Shown here: in pieces, positions 52,336 to 61,924 of the stretch
Numbering within the stretch: position 1 is the first letter of the stretch
Layout: every line of letters starts with the position of its first letter
NCBI GenBank assembly: GCA_022786995.1
Contig: JALFUW010000071.1
Coordinates: 27,032-91,031 of the forward strand
From: Clostridiales bacterium
GTDB taxonomy: Bacteria > Bacillota > Clostridia > Oscillospirales > Oscillospiraceae
Length of the DNA stretch: 64,000 bases
Direction: 5' to 3'
Program-made: the position numbers and the translations under genes
The notes under the pieces: model-generated
The model's database searches: none
Seen by the model: only the letters and a program-made list of their open reading frames with translations
Told to the model about the DNA's origin: nothing

Positions 52336-55159
52336 TCTCAAGATACTTCTTCAAATATTGCCCCGTATAGCTTTCCTCCACCTTTGCCACTTCCTCCGGG
52401 GTGCCGGTGGCCACAATATAGCCGCCGCCGTCGCCGCCCTCGGGGCCAAGGTCTATGATATGGTCGGCGGTTTTGATCACGTCCAGATTGTGCTCGATGA
52501 CCAGCACGGTGTTGCCCGCGTCCACCAATTTTTGCAGCACCTCGATGAGCTTTTGAACATCCGCCGAGTGCAGGCCGGTGGTGGGCTCGTCCAGAATATA
52601 GATGGTCTTTCCTGTGGCGACTCTGGCAAGCTCCGTTGCCAGCTTCACCCGCTGGGCTTCGCCGCCGGACAGAGTGGTGCTGGACTGGCCCAGCTTCACA
52701 TAGCCAAGGCCAACCTCCACCAGCGTCTGGGCTTTTCTGCGGATTTTCGGCAGATTTTCGAAGAAATCCACCGCTTCCTCGGCGGTCATGTCCAGAACCT
52801 GAGCGATATTTTTGCCTTTGTAGAGGACTTCCAGCGTCTCCCGGTTATATCTTGCGCCATGGCAGACCTCGCAGGGCACATACACGTCCGCAAGGAAGTG
52901 CATCTCAATCTTCACCAGGCCGTCGCCGGAGCAGGCCTCGCACCGGCCGCCCTTGACGTTGAAGCTGAACCGACCGGGGCCGTAGCCGCGGATTTTGGCA
53001 TCGTTTGTGGAGGCAAACAGATCCCGGATGTCGTTGAACAGGCCGGTGTAGGTGGCCGGATTGGAGCGGGGGGTTCTGCCAATGGGGCTTTGGTCGATGT
53101 CGATGACCTTGTCCAAGTGTTCGATGCCCTCCACACACCGGCAGGCGCCGGGGCGGGTGCGGGCGTGGTTCAGCCTGCCCAGCAGGGTCTTATTCAGCAC
53201 TTCATTCACAAGGCTGGACTTGCCGGAGCCGGACACGCCGGTGACACAGGTCAGGGTTCCCAGCGGAATCTCCACATCCACGTTTTTCAGGTTGTTCTCC
53301 GTGGCCCCACAGATTTTGAGGGATTTTCCGTTCCCAGCCCGGCGGGTGGCGGGCACGGGAATTTTTTTCGCCCCGGACAGGTACTGGCCGGTAATGGAAG
53401 CCGGGTTAGCGATAATTTCGTCCACCGTTCCCGCGGCAACGATCTGGCCGCCGTGGCTGCCCGCGCCGGGGCCTACGTCCACAATGAAGTCCGCCGCACG
53501 CATGGTGTCCTCGTCGTGCTCCACCACGATCAGGGTGTTGCCGATATCCCGCAGATGCTTGAGGGTTCCCAGGAGCTTATCGTTGTCCCGCTGGTGCAGA
53601 CCGATGGAAGGCTCGTCCAGAATGTAGAGCACCCCCATAAGGGAGGAGCCGATCTGGGTTGCCAGCCGGATGCGCTGGCTTTCGCCGCCGGACAGGGTGC
53701 CGGAGGCACGGGACAGGGTCAGATAGCTCAGGCCCACGTCCGACAAAAATTGCAGCCTGGAGCGGATTTCCTTCACAATCTGCTCGGCAATCACCGCCAT
53801 ATTCCCTTCCAAACGGAGGTTTTTCATAAATTCCAGCTCGTCCCGGATGCTCATGCGGCAGAAGTCCATAATACCGATGCCGCCCACGGTCACGGCCCGG
53901 GCAATCTCGGAAAGTCGGTCGCCGCCGCACTGGGGACAGGGGGCGCTGGACATGCACTCCTCCAGCTCCTTCCGGGCCGCGTCGGACTGAGTCTCCCGGA
54001 ATCGGCGGGAGATGTTGTTGAGGATGCCCTCAAAGGGCTGCTCCAGCACGCCCATACCGTTTCCCCGGTTGTAGGTCATCCGCAGCTTTTCGCCCTTGGT
54101 GCCGTAGAGGATGATATCCATCACATCCCGGGGAAGCTCCTTGACCGGCACGGTCAGGGAGAAGTGGTATTTCTGAGCCAGGGCTTCAAAATACATGCGA
54201 AAAATGGAGTCCGTCCGGGCGCTCTGCCAGCCGGAGGCCTGAATGGCCCCGTCCAGAATGGATTTTTCCTTGTCGGGAATCACTAAGTCTTCGTCTGCCA
54301 CCAACTGGAAGCCCAGACCCATACAGCTGGGACAGGCACCGCTGGGGTTGTTGAAGGAGAACATCCTCGGTTCCAGTTCCGACAGGCTCACCCCGCAGTA
54401 CTCGCAGGCGTAGTTCTGGGAAAAGCTCAGCTCTTCCCCTGTTTTGGGCAACTCGATGGTGACAAGACCCCCCGAGTGTGAACAGGCCGTCTCGATGGAG
54501 TCCGTCAGCCGGCGGCGCAGGCCCTCCTTCAGGACAAGGCGGTCAACAACCAATTCGATGGTATGCTTCTTATTCTTTTCACAGGCGATTTCTTCCGTCA
54601 GATCGTACTGAATGCCGTCCACCCGAACCCGGGCGAAGCCGGACTTTTTGGCATCCTCAAAGACCTTCTTATGCTCGCCCTTTTTCCCCCGGATAATGGG
54701 CGACAGCACCAGAAACCGGGTGCCCTCCCCCAGGGCTTCCACCCGGTCAACGATCTGGTCGATGGTCTGGCGGCGAATCTCCTTGCCGCACTTCGGGCAG
54801 TGGGGCACGCCCACTCTGGCCCACAGCAGACGAAGATAATCGTAGATTTCCGTCACCGTGCCTACGGTGGAGCGGGGATTCTTGGAGGTAGTCTTCTGGT
54901 CGATGGAGATGGCGGGAGACAGGCCGTCGATGGCGTCCACGTCGGGCTTGTCCATCTGGCCTAAAAACTGGCGGGCGTAGGAAGAAAGGCTCTCCACATA
55001 CCGCCGCTGGCCCTCGGCATAGATTGTATCAAAGGCAAGGCTGGACTTGCCGGAGCCGGACAGGCCGGTGAACACCACCAGCTTGTCCCTGGGGATGGTA
55101 AGATTCACATTTTTCAGGTTGTTCTCTCTGGCGCCCTGAATCCGAATGGTATCGTTCAT
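52322..55159 (-). CDS. uvrA: Excinuclease ABC subunit A
   Basis: The 945-residue damage-recognition ATPase has two ABC modules with [12 protein letters not shown] near residue 30 and [12 protein letters not shown] near 640, signature motifs LSGGESQR and LSGGEAQR, and zinc-binding cysteine sets including CEYCG...CPSC and CEAC...CEVC. ATG 55159 follows AAGGAG; the track start is upstream of the promoter. The final residues (VDN) and the TGA come from element E10. Confidence 0.96.
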   Translation of the reverse strand: MNDTIRIQGARENNLKNVNLTIPRDKLVVFTGLSGSGKSSLAFDTIYAEGQRRYVESLSSYARQFLGQMDKPDVDAIDGLSPAISIDQKTTSKNPRSTVGTVTEIYDYLRLLWARVGVPHCPKCGKEIRRQTIDQIVDRVEALGEGTRFLVLSPIIRGKKGEHKKVFEDAKKSGFARVRVDGIQYDLTEEIACEKNKKHTIELVVDRLVLKEGLRRRLTDSIETACSHSGGLVTIELPKTGEELSFSQNYACEYCGVSLSELEPRMFSFNNPSGACPSCMGLGFQLVADEDLVIPDKEKSILDGAIQASGWQSARTDSIFRMYFEALAQKYHFSLTVPVKELPRDVMDIILYGTKGEKLRMTYNRGNGMGVLEQPFEGILNNISRRFRETQSDAARKELEECMSSAPCPQCGGDRLSEIARAVTVGGIGIMDFCRMSIRDELEFMKNLRLEGNMAVIAEQIVKEIRSRLQFLSDVGLSYLTLSRASGTLSGGESQRIRLATQIGSSLMGVLYILDEPSIGLHQRDNDKLLGTLKHLRDIGNTLIVVEHDEDTMRAADFIVDVGPGAGSHGGQIVAAGTVDEIIANPASITGQYLSGAKKIPVPATRRAGNGKSLKICGATENNLKNVDVEIPLGTLTCVTGVSGSGKSSLVNEVLNKTLLGRLNHARTRPGACRCVEGIEHLDKVIDIDQSPIGRTPRSNPATYTGLFNDIRDLFASTNDAKIRGYGPGRFSFNVKGGRCEACSGDGLVKIEMHFLADVYVPCEVCHGARYNRETLEVLYKGKNIAQVLDMTAEEAVDFFENLPKIRRKAQTLVEVGLGYVKLGQSSTTLSGGEAQRVKLATELARVATGKTIYILDEPTTGLHSADVQKLIEVLQKLVDAGNTVLVIEHNLDVIKTADHIIDLGPEGGDGGGYIVATGTPEEVAKVEESYTGQYLKKYLEIVDN

Positions 55160-55192
55160 AGGGTTCTCCTTGGTCATAATAGCTTTCCTGTT

Positions 55193-55221
55193 AGTATACC
55201 ACATTTTTCGCAAACACTCAA
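55193..55221 (-). promoter_or_regulatory. uvrA promoter
   Basis: On the minus strand TTGAGT and TATACT are separated by 17 nt. No GAAC-N4-GTTC LexA box is seen around it. Confidence 0.8.
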
Positions 55222-55307
55222 GATGTTTTTCAAACAAAATTTCGTTTTACAGACAGAAAGTCCGCCTATTTAGCGGGGTGTTCGTAAGACAGTTAAATTC
55301 CAAAATC

Positions 55308-55354
55308 TGAAAACCACTGGTTTTCGAGGGACGGCGTGGCTTCGGTCACGCCGT
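55308..55354 (-). terminator. Hairpins after the recombinase gene
   Basis: ACGGCGTG and CACGCCGT form one hairpin at the gene end. GAAAACCA and TGGTTTTC form a second just beyond it, followed by AGATTTT on the minus strand. They may terminate the recombinase transcript or lie within the attachment region. Confidence 0.5.
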
Positions 55355-57064
55355 TTCTTCTTTCAGAAGTTCGTCCAGAGGGATGAATCCGATGCCGTCA
55401 TACTGGATATGGATGTGCTGGGTGCGCTTGCCGTTGATTTTGACCGGGGCATCCACATAGATTGCCTTTACCAGCTCTCTCAGAGCATAGGGGTCAAGCT
55501 CCTCGATGCCCACATACTTGTGCGCTTTCTGGATGAACTTCTCAATATTTTCATTCTGTCGCTGCTGTACTTCCAAATCCTTCCGGAGCGTGATGACTTC
55601 CGTTTCCAGCTGCTTCTGTTCGGCTTCGTAGGTCTGACTCATCATGTCAAAGCGTTCGTCACTCAGCTTGCCCTTGGCATTGTCCTCGTAAATCTTAATG
55701 AACAGCCGTTTCAGTTCGGAAATCCGCTTTTCAATCCGCTCCAACTGCTTCCGGGCGATTTTCATTTTCTCAGAGGATTCTACCCGCAGGTGCTGCTCCA
55801 TGACGGAGATAAAGTGCTGCTGATGCCGCAGAATATAGCCGGTGACCAGCTGAATGTGCCGCAGAACCAGATGGTTCAGAACCTTTTCCCGGATGAAGTG
55901 GGCACTGCACTTTTCCTTGTGCTTCCAATGCAGAGAACACTCGAAGAAGGCGCCTTCCGGCTTGTAATTGTTGGTTGCGCCGTAGTAGAGCTTTTCCCCA
56001 CAGTCAGAACAGAATACCAAGCCGGAGAACATACTGGTTCTGCCGGTTTTTGTTTTGCGGTGCCGCTGTTCCCGAATCTGCTGAACCTTCTTGAACACTT
56101 CTTCTGAAACAATGGCTTCGTGGGTATCATAGAAAATAGCCATGTCCTCTTCAGAATTGTGCCGCTTCTTTTTGTCCCAGATGGAATTGGTGTAGGTCTT
56201 AAAATTAACCGTACACCCGGTGTATTCCCTCCGCTCCAAAAGATGAACCACGGTGCTGCTGTGCCATCCGCATGGATCTTCCGGTACAGCGTTGGTTGGA
56301 TTTCTGCCATGACTTTTCTGGTATACAGTGGGAGTCGGCACCTTTTCCGCTTTCAACTGGTTGGCAATCTGCGAAGGTCCTCGCCCTTCCATGCACAAGT
56401 CAAAGATGTGCTTCACAACCTTGGCGGCTTCCGGGTCAATGATCCAGTGCTTCGGATTCTCAGGGTCCTTCACATAACCATAGGGAACATTGGTCGTCAA
56501 TGGAACGCCCCGTTCGCCCTTTGCCTTGTTGACTGCCCGGATTTTTCGGCTGGTGTCACGGGCATAGAACTCGTTGAACCAGTTCTTGATTCCGGCGAAG
56601 TCATTGTTGACGCTGTTAGGATCGGCGGAATCGAAATCGTCGTTGATGGCAATGAAGCGAACGTCGTTCTGGGGGAAGGTGAAGTTGGTGTACAGTCCGG
56701 TCAGCGCAGAGTTTCTGCCCAGTCTGGAAAGGTCTTTGCAGAGGATAATCCCCACCTTGCCGGATTCCACCTGTTCCAGCATACTCTGAAAGCCGGGGCG
56801 GTCATAATTCGTACCGCTGAAACCGTCATCCACGAAGAATACCGGGTTCGGGAAATGATGCTCTTTGGCATACTGCAAAAGAATGGATTTCTGATTTTCG
56901 ATGGACAGAGATTCGCCCATCCGCTCGTCCTCCTGAGACAGCCTGCAATAAAGGGCGGTGATTTTTTCGGTTGCTCCTAACATTTCTGTTTCCTCCTTCG
57001 ATGGAGCAACTGTCAGTACAGGATTGGTTGGCTCTATTGTATCAAAATTCGTGGTATTTGTCAT
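55346..57064 (-). CDS. Large serine recombinase (TnpX-like integrase)
   Basis: The 572-residue protein has a resolvase catalytic domain (about 35-185) with the serine in ALYCRLSQEDERMGES and the DDGFSGTNYDRPGF motif. A recombinase domain follows (about 195-300), then a zinc beta-ribbon (CSDCGEKL...CSLHWKHKEKC) and a long coiled-coil (about 430-540). This is the usual plan of Tn4451/TnpX-type integrases that excise and insert elements through a circular form. Its ATG overlaps the stop of the TnpW-like gene by 4 nt, so the two are coupled. It marks the left end of the element, next to uvrA. Confidence 0.95.
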   Translation of the reverse strand: MTNTTNFDTIEPTNPVLTVAPSKEETEMLGATEKITALYCRLSQEDERMGESLSIENQKSILLQYAKEHHFPNPVFFVDDGFSGTNYDRPGFQSMLEQVESGKVGIILCKDLSRLGRNSALTGLYTNFTFPQNDVRFIAINDDFDSADPNSVNNDFAGIKNWFNEFYARDTSRKIRAVNKAKGERGVPLTTNVPYGYVKDPENPKHWIIDPEAAKVVKHIFDLCMEGRGPSQIANQLKAEKVPTPTVYQKSHGRNPTNAVPEDPCGWHSSTVVHLLERREYTGCTVNFKTYTNSIWDKKKRHNSEEDMAIFYDTHEAIVSEEVFKKVQQIREQRHRKTKTGRTSMFSGLVFCSDCGEKLYYGATNNYKPEGAFFECSLHWKHKEKCSAHFIREKVLNHLVLRHIQLVTGYILRHQQHFISVMEQHLRVESSEKMKIARKQLERIEKRISELKRLFIKIYEDNAKGKLSDERFDMMSQTYEAEQKQLETEVITLRKDLEVQQRQNENIEKFIQKAHKYVGIEELDPYALRELVKAIYVDAPVKINGKRTQHIHIQYDGIGFIPLDELLKEETA

Positions 57065-57360
57065 TGGGTATCCTCCACTTTTTCTGTAAACTTTTTGGCG
57101 GCGATGCGTTCCAGCTTGCGGGTTAGGCTTTCCGTTCCCTCAAAGCTGCCGGTGACGGTGTAAACTGTCCCGGAAATTTCTTCCGTGATGGTAAGCTGGG
57201 GAATCCAGTAGGCGGAGAGATTTTTCACATGGATTCGACCGTTCTCATCGAACCAGTAATTTCCACACCGCTGTTTTTCGGATTGGTGGGAGAAACGGTA
57301 TTCGGGAGCAGCGTTCTCTGCTTTCGTCAATGATGTGACTTCTGATTTTTGCTCTTTCAT
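57061..57360 (-). CDS. TnpW-like transposon protein
   Basis: The 99-residue protein ends with VYTVTGSFEGTESLTRKLERIAAKKF, resembling the short TnpW-type proteins encoded beside recombinases in clostridial elements. Its first half has no recognised domain. AAAGGA precedes the ATG, and the end overlaps the recombinase start. It may assist or regulate recombination; this is inferred from position. Confidence 0.7.
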   Translation of the reverse strand: MKEQKSEVTSLTKAENAAPEYRFSHQSEKQRCGNYWFDENGRIHVKNLSAYWIPQLTITEEISGTVYTVTGSFEGTESLTRKLERIAAKKFTEKVEDTQ

Positions 57361-57398
57361 AAAATGCGTCCTTTCTTTTGATTGACAGAATGAAGGAA

Positions 57399-58871
57399 TC
57401 AGATTTCCTGTTCCTGCTGATGGTTTCGATTTTGTGCCTGCTCAATATCCTTGCGGACGGAATCAATGTGGGATTTGATTTTCCAAAGCTGCTGGGAATC
57501 CGCCCGGATGGATTTGAACTGGGCATAGGTTTCGGCATGCTCCTGTTCCAATCTGGCATACTCTGCATCCAGCTTCTGACGGTCAAATTTGCCGTCCGGG
57601 AATTGGGCGGACAGTTTGCGGCGAGCTTGGTAGAACTGTTTCAGCTCAGAGGCGTGGTCTGCTTTGTACTTTTCCCTGGAGCGGGTGAACTTGATTTTTT
57701 GCAAACCGTCGTACACAGGCTTCATCTCATGGTAGGTGGTTAGATAGTCCGGCAGCTTACGGATTTCTTTCATGCGGGCAGTCTGGCTGTCCAGCGTTTC
57801 CTTCAAAGCGTCGGAGGATTCCCGAAGCGTGTTCACCCGATCTTCCAGCGTGTCCAGATCGTGAATCCCGTTTTCCATGAGGTAGTTGAACAGAGTGTTC
57901 ATTTCCTTCAGGTTGTTAATTCGGGCTTTCTGGGAATAAGCTCCGGCATTGCGCCGATCAAAATAAGCTTGCAGCAGAGAAATCAAATCCGGAGATTTCG
58001 GTTTGGACAGTTCTGCCTTTGCCTCTTTGAGCCATTCAACCAGAGCGGCAATCTTCCTTCGGATATCCCGGATGGCAGCGTTGGTTGCTCTAATCCAGCG
58101 GTTGAAATCGCCCTTCTCAGTAGAGATGCCTTTGCGTTCCATTGCCCGGACAGTGGGCCCTTCGTGAACGGTGGGCAAGAGATCAATACCCTGCCGCTCA
58201 TAGCTGCGGTGGTCGATGCGGTTGGGCAGTTCCTTTTCCGCAAACTTGGCGTTGCACAATTCCGCCCAAGTTTGCCGCCAGTGTTCCAGGGTTTCGGGAC
58301 TGCCCCAGTCGGTGGTGGGAACTGCATTGAACACATAGTCCCCGTTTCCGTCCGGGATGCGCTCTCCGTTTTCGTCCAGAACATATTCCCGCCGCTGCTT
58401 GTTGCCCCACTTGCCGTTTGGCTCCATGGGGCGGATGGGGCACATCACATGGAAGTGGGGATTGGAGATGCCGCCCTCTTTATCCGGGGAATGTACAGCG
58501 AAGTCCACGATTATGCCCCGGCTCACAAACTGCTCCAACAAAAACTGCCTTGCAAGTGCGATGTTCTCCTCCATGGAGAACTCGTTCTGCAAGGCAATAT
58601 CAAAGCTGTATGCAAGCTGGGCTTTCTTTCCACGCTCCGTTTTTTCCACGGCGTTCCAGAGCGTTTCCCGGTCAGTGTATTCCGGCGGGGCGTGGGCGGG
58701 CAGCAGGATTTCCGAACATATCACGCCGCACTTGCGGGTGTAGTCGCTGTCCTCGCCGTAGTATTCACTGTGGAGCTTTTCGCCGGAACGGTAGGCGGCT
58801 GCCGCAACGGCGGACTGTCCGGCGCTACGTTTGATTTGAGTGACATGAAAATGAAACAGTGCGATGTTCAA
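57399..58871 (-). CDS. MobA/MobL-family relaxase
   Basis: The 490-residue MobQ-type relaxase nicks oriT and pilots the DNA strand during mobilization. The N-terminal FHFHVTQIKRSAGQSAVAAA with AYRSGEKL is the family start, including the catalytic tyrosine in AAAYRSG. The metal-binding NPHFHVMCPIRP is near residue 140. The C-terminal third is helical and probably coiled-coil. The start is TTG 58871, overlapping the stop of the DUF3847 gene (TTGA), which suggests re-initiation. A matching oriT lies about 560 nt upstream. Confidence 0.92.
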   Translation of the reverse strand: MNIALFHFHVTQIKRSAGQSAVAAAAYRSGEKLHSEYYGEDSDYTRKCGVICSEILLPAHAPPEYTDRETLWNAVEKTERGKKAQLAYSFDIALQNEFSMEENIALARQFLLEQFVSRGIIVDFAVHSPDKEGGISNPHFHVMCPIRPMEPNGKWGNKQRREYVLDENGERIPDGNGDYVFNAVPTTDWGSPETLEHWRQTWAELCNAKFAEKELPNRIDHRSYERQGIDLLPTVHEGPTVRAMERKGISTEKGDFNRWIRATNAAIRDIRRKIAALVEWLKEAKAELSKPKSPDLISLLQAYFDRRNAGAYSQKARINNLKEMNTLFNYLMENGIHDLDTLEDRVNTLRESSDALKETLDSQTARMKEIRKLPDYLTTYHEMKPVYDGLQKIKFTRSREKYKADHASELKQFYQARRKLSAQFPDGKFDRQKLDAEYARLEQEHAETYAQFKSIRADSQQLWKIKSHIDSVRKDIEQAQNRNHQQEQEI

Positions 58872-59173
58872 ACCCTCCTCTGATCATGAGCATGGATTGC
58901 TTCCGCAAGCATAGTCTGAACCTCCGGCAGAGCGAAGATGGATTCCACAAAAGCGTAGAACTCCACCTCGGTAAGAACCTTCACCGTGGGAGCCACGCTT
59001 TCCACAGCAGCGCCGCGAGTGATGAGCCGATGGGTGCGCTTTCGCCGTTCACCTTTTTCACAGTAGGCAATCCGATTTTCGTACTGCTGCACTTTGTGTT
59101 GAAGCTGGGCAAGCTGCTGCTCACAGGCGGCCCGTTCGGCTTCCAGTTGGGATAGGGATTTTTGTTTTGGCAA
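58868..59173 (-). CDS. DUF3847 mobilization-associated protein
   Basis: The 101-residue protein has an N-terminal coiled-coil (SQLEAERAACEQQLAQLQ) then GERRKRTHRLITRGAAVESV and LTEVEFYAFVESIF, as in DUF3847 proteins that precede relaxase genes. It may be an accessory nicking factor. The start TTG 59173 is preferred because AAGGAGG stands 11 nt upstream and the family starts near this point; the track ORF begins 16 codons earlier. Confidence 0.8.
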   Translation of the reverse strand: MPKQKSLSQLEAERAACEQQLAQLQHKVQQYENRIAYCEKGERRKRTHRLITRGAAVESVAPTVKVLTEVEFYAFVESIFALPEVQTMLAEAIHAHDQRRV

Positions 59174-59410
59174 TTTTTCAATGACCTCCTTAAAGAGTTG
59201 GATAAAAATGACCGCCAGCATTTACTGACGGTCAGATTCACGATATAAAAACTTGGTCAGCGGGAATGGTTTGCAAAACTGTTTCCGCTGACCAAGTCTG
59301 CAAGGATAGCCGCATAGCGGCGCAAGGGAGCGCAGCCCCTTGTTCGGAACGCAGTGACGCAAGACAGCCCGGACATTCATGTGTCAGGCTGTTCGCTCCG
59401 CAGGACGCAC

Positions 59411-59445
59411 ATACGGGGATTACCCTGTATAGAAGTGCGCCCTTA
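59411..59445. other. oriT of RSF1010/MobQ type
   Basis: The core AAGTGCGCCCTTA matches the conserved nick region of the RSF1010/R1162 group. It is directly preceded by the inverted repeat ATACGGGG-ATTA-CCCTGTAT, as in those origins. It lies upstream of the DUF3847-relaxase pair. The flanking 59174-59410 and 59446-59530 hold no gene; GC-rich inverted repeats typical of this region are present. Confidence 0.85.
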
Positions 59446-59531
59446 GTTCCTAAGGGAGTGTTCCACTGCTCAACGCTGGTTTGTTTGCATAAGATTAGTA
59501 CAATAACACAGTAGAAATAGAAACTGCGCTA

Positions 59532-59540
59532 TGATATAAT
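59532..59540 (+). promoter_or_regulatory. Candidate promoter of the cargo operon
   Basis: TGATATAAT is a perfect extended -10, without a clear -35. A second TATAAT lies at 59624-59629, closer to the start codon. Either could drive the helicase gene. Confidence 0.45.
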
Positions 59541-59656
59541 AATGCTGTTAATACTGCTTGTTTGAAATAATTTGTGTGTCATGAAATCGGCTTTATGAAT
59601 AGCCACAAGTGTTATGGACTGGTTATAATGGATAAGAAAGGCAGAAAGAGGCGGCA

Positions 59657-61924
59657 ATGATGAATAGAACGAAAGATTTCATTGAAGTAAAATCATATGG
59701 CGATATTTTTCCCAAGAAAGGCACAAACACCAGAATCCCATATGAACATCAAAAAAATGCCATGGTAGCGCTGGATAAGATGAATCAGGAATCATCTTTC
59801 AGCACCTTGGTTGTTCTGCCTACTGGTGGTGGTAAGACATATACTGCTTCCATGTGGCTCTTAAAAAATGCCATTGACAAGAAAAAGAAAATTCTTTGGA
59901 TTGCCCATCGCCAGATGTTGCTGGATCAGGCTGCGGAATCGTTTCAAAAGTTTGCTTATACGGAAGTGGTTCCTCACATTTCTTCTTTCTGTTTCAGAAT
60001 TGTATCCGGTTCATCCAGCCACGACCGAACAAGTGACATTCGTTCAAGTGACAATTTGCTGATCGTCAGTAAGGATAGCATCGGAAGAAATCTTGAGCGA
60101 TTGGATCAGTGGCTCAACGGCGAAAAAGAGCTGTATCTGATTGTTGATGAGGCGCATCATGCAACAGCAAAAACCTACAGAAAAGTTATTGATTACGTAA
60201 AAGCAAAGATTCCAAACTTAAAGCTTATTGGTTTGACTGCAACTCCATTCCGTACTGCCGAGGAAGAACAGGGGCTGTTGGCCAAAATCTTCACCGACGG
60301 AATCAACAATGGACGTGTTGTTCATGGTGATATCGGAATTACATACCAAATTGGTCTAAAGGAACTGATCAACAGGCAGATTCTTGCAAAACCTATTTTT
60401 GAAAGCTATTATACGGATGAAGAATACGGAGACTCTCTTGGTGTCGATGCATGGGAGAGCATTCAGCACTTGGATGTTATTCCAGATGAAGTTGCACAGC
60501 AGATGGCGGACAGTGCCGCCCGTAATAAACTGATTGTCGAAACCTATAGGGCAAAACAGAATGAATATGGTCAGACCATCTTGTTTGCTGTTAATGTAGT
60601 CCATGCAATTCAGTTGACTACTCTTTTCAAAAAAGCCGGCATCAAAGCGGATTTCATCGTATCTTCCGTCAAAGATTCCATTACAGGTATAACAATCAGC
60701 CGAGAAGATAATGAAAGAAAGCTGGATGATTACCGAAATGGAAAGCTGCAGGTTTTGATCAATGTCAATATTTTGACAGAAGGTGTTGACCTGCCAAAAA
60801 CGAAGACCGTCTTTTTAGCAAGGCCTACTGTTTCCTCCATCCTGATGACGCAGATGGTTGGCCGTGCATTGCGTGGTACTTCAGCCGGTGGTACTGCCAG
60901 TGCATACATTGTTTCGTTCGTGGACCATTGGAATGAGCACATTGCATGGGTGAATCCGGAAAGCTTGTTCGACGGAAACAATGATTATCAGGATAATGAC
61001 TCTGAACGTGCAAAACGAGATTTGCGCATGATTTCCATTTCCAAGATCGAGGAATTTGCTTCCATTTTGGATGATGCAGTAGATACTACTGCTTTGGAAA
61101 AAATTCCTTTTGAGCAAAGAATCCCTGTCGGAATGTATGCCTTTACATATCTCGAAGAAAACGGCATGGATCATGCCTACCAGGTAATGGTATATGACAG
61201 CACTCAGGATTCCTACAAAAATCTTATGGCTGCGCTTCCTTCCCTCTTCAAGTCTTTTGATGCAACCGAAGAATACTTAACAGAAACACTGCTCGATGAA
61301 ATGGAAGCACAGTGCAGAGACTCGTTCTTCTGTGGAGAAATGACTCCTCCATATGAAAGAAGGGATGTTCTGAACATTCTGAAGTATTATGCACAGTACG
61401 AAGCAGTTCCTCAGTTCTATACCTTCGCCGAGATCGATAGAAGCAAACTTGATGTAGGCAAGATTGCGCAGCATATTTGGGATGAAGACATGGGCGAACG
61501 CAAAAGAACAGCGTATATTGACTCCCTCTGGGAATCCAGCGATGATAATATGCTTCGACTGTTCTTTGGCAGAAAGCTGTACTTTCTCCGCCAGCTAAAC
61601 ATCGAATTGATGAAGCTGTCTCATCCAGATATTTATGATGACGAAAACAACATAAAGTACGGAACCAGAGCACTGGAAGATATGCCCTTGCATGAAATTG
61701 GAAAAATCAACCCTACTTTGGAAAAGGAACTGAGAGATCAGGCCTTTGAAAAAGCAAAAGATTCGAACGGAAATTACCATTGCGCTTGCTGCGGTGTTAC
61801 AGATAAGTCGCGTATCTACTTCCAAGTCGATCATATCATTCCGATGAACAACGGCGGTAAAAGTGTTGCAGAGAATTTACAGATTCTCTGTCGCCAGTGC
61901 AACGGAACGAAAGGCGATCAATAA
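59657..61924 (+). CDS. SF2 helicase fused to an HNH nuclease
   Basis: The 755-residue protein has an N-terminal SF2 helicase core (about 25-440): motif I PTGGGKTYTAS, II VDEAHHATA, III GLTATPF, V NVNILTEGVDLP and VI QMVGRALRG. A middle region of about 260 residues without a known fold follows. It ends in an HNH domain (about 715-755) with CACCG, VDHIIPMNNGGKS, AENLQILCRQCN. Such combinations are known in restriction-like defence proteins, but I cannot match this one to a named system. Sequence is clearly AT-richer than the surrounding genes. AGAGGCGG precedes the ATG. Its TAA overlaps the next ATG (TAATG). Confidence 0.88.
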   Translation: MMNRTKDFIEVKSYGDIFPKKGTNTRIPYEHQKNAMVALDKMNQESSFSTLVVLPTGGGKTYTASMWLLKNAIDKKKKILWIAHRQMLLDQAAESFQKFAYTEVVPHISSFCFRIVSGSSSHDRTSDIRSSDNLLIVSKDSIGRNLERLDQWLNGEKELYLIVDEAHHATAKTYRKVIDYVKAKIPNLKLIGLTATPFRTAEEEQGLLAKIFTDGINNGRVVHGDIGITYQIGLKELINRQILAKPIFESYYTDEEYGDSLGVDAWESIQHLDVIPDEVAQQMADSAARNKLIVETYRAKQNEYGQTILFAVNVVHAIQLTTLFKKAGIKADFIVSSVKDSITGITISREDNERKLDDYRNGKLQVLINVNILTEGVDLPKTKTVFLARPTVSSILMTQMVGRALRGTSAGGTASAYIVSFVDHWNEHIAWVNPESLFDGNNDYQDNDSERAKRDLRMISISKIEEFASILDDAVDTTALEKIPFEQRIPVGMYAFTYLEENGMDHAYQVMVYDSTQDSYKNLMAALPSLFKSFDATEEYLTETLLDEMEAQCRDSFFCGEMTPPYERRDVLNILKYYAQYEAVPQFYTFAEIDRSKLDVGKIAQHIWDEDMGERKRTAYIDSLWESSDDNMLRLFFGRKLYFLRQLNIELMKLSHPDIYDDENNIKYGTRALEDMPLHEIGKINPTLEKELRDQAFEKAKDSNGNYHCACCGVTDKSRIYFQVDHIIPMNNGGKSVAENLQILCRQCNGTKGDQ

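Noticed and set aside
52262-54286. 674-residue plus-strand ORF
   Set aside because: It is a shadow of uvrA and begins in element E10.
45640-55230. LexA/SOS boxes upstream of ruvC, uvrB or uvrA
   Set aside because: No GAAC-N4-GTTC palindrome was seen in these promoter regions by eye.
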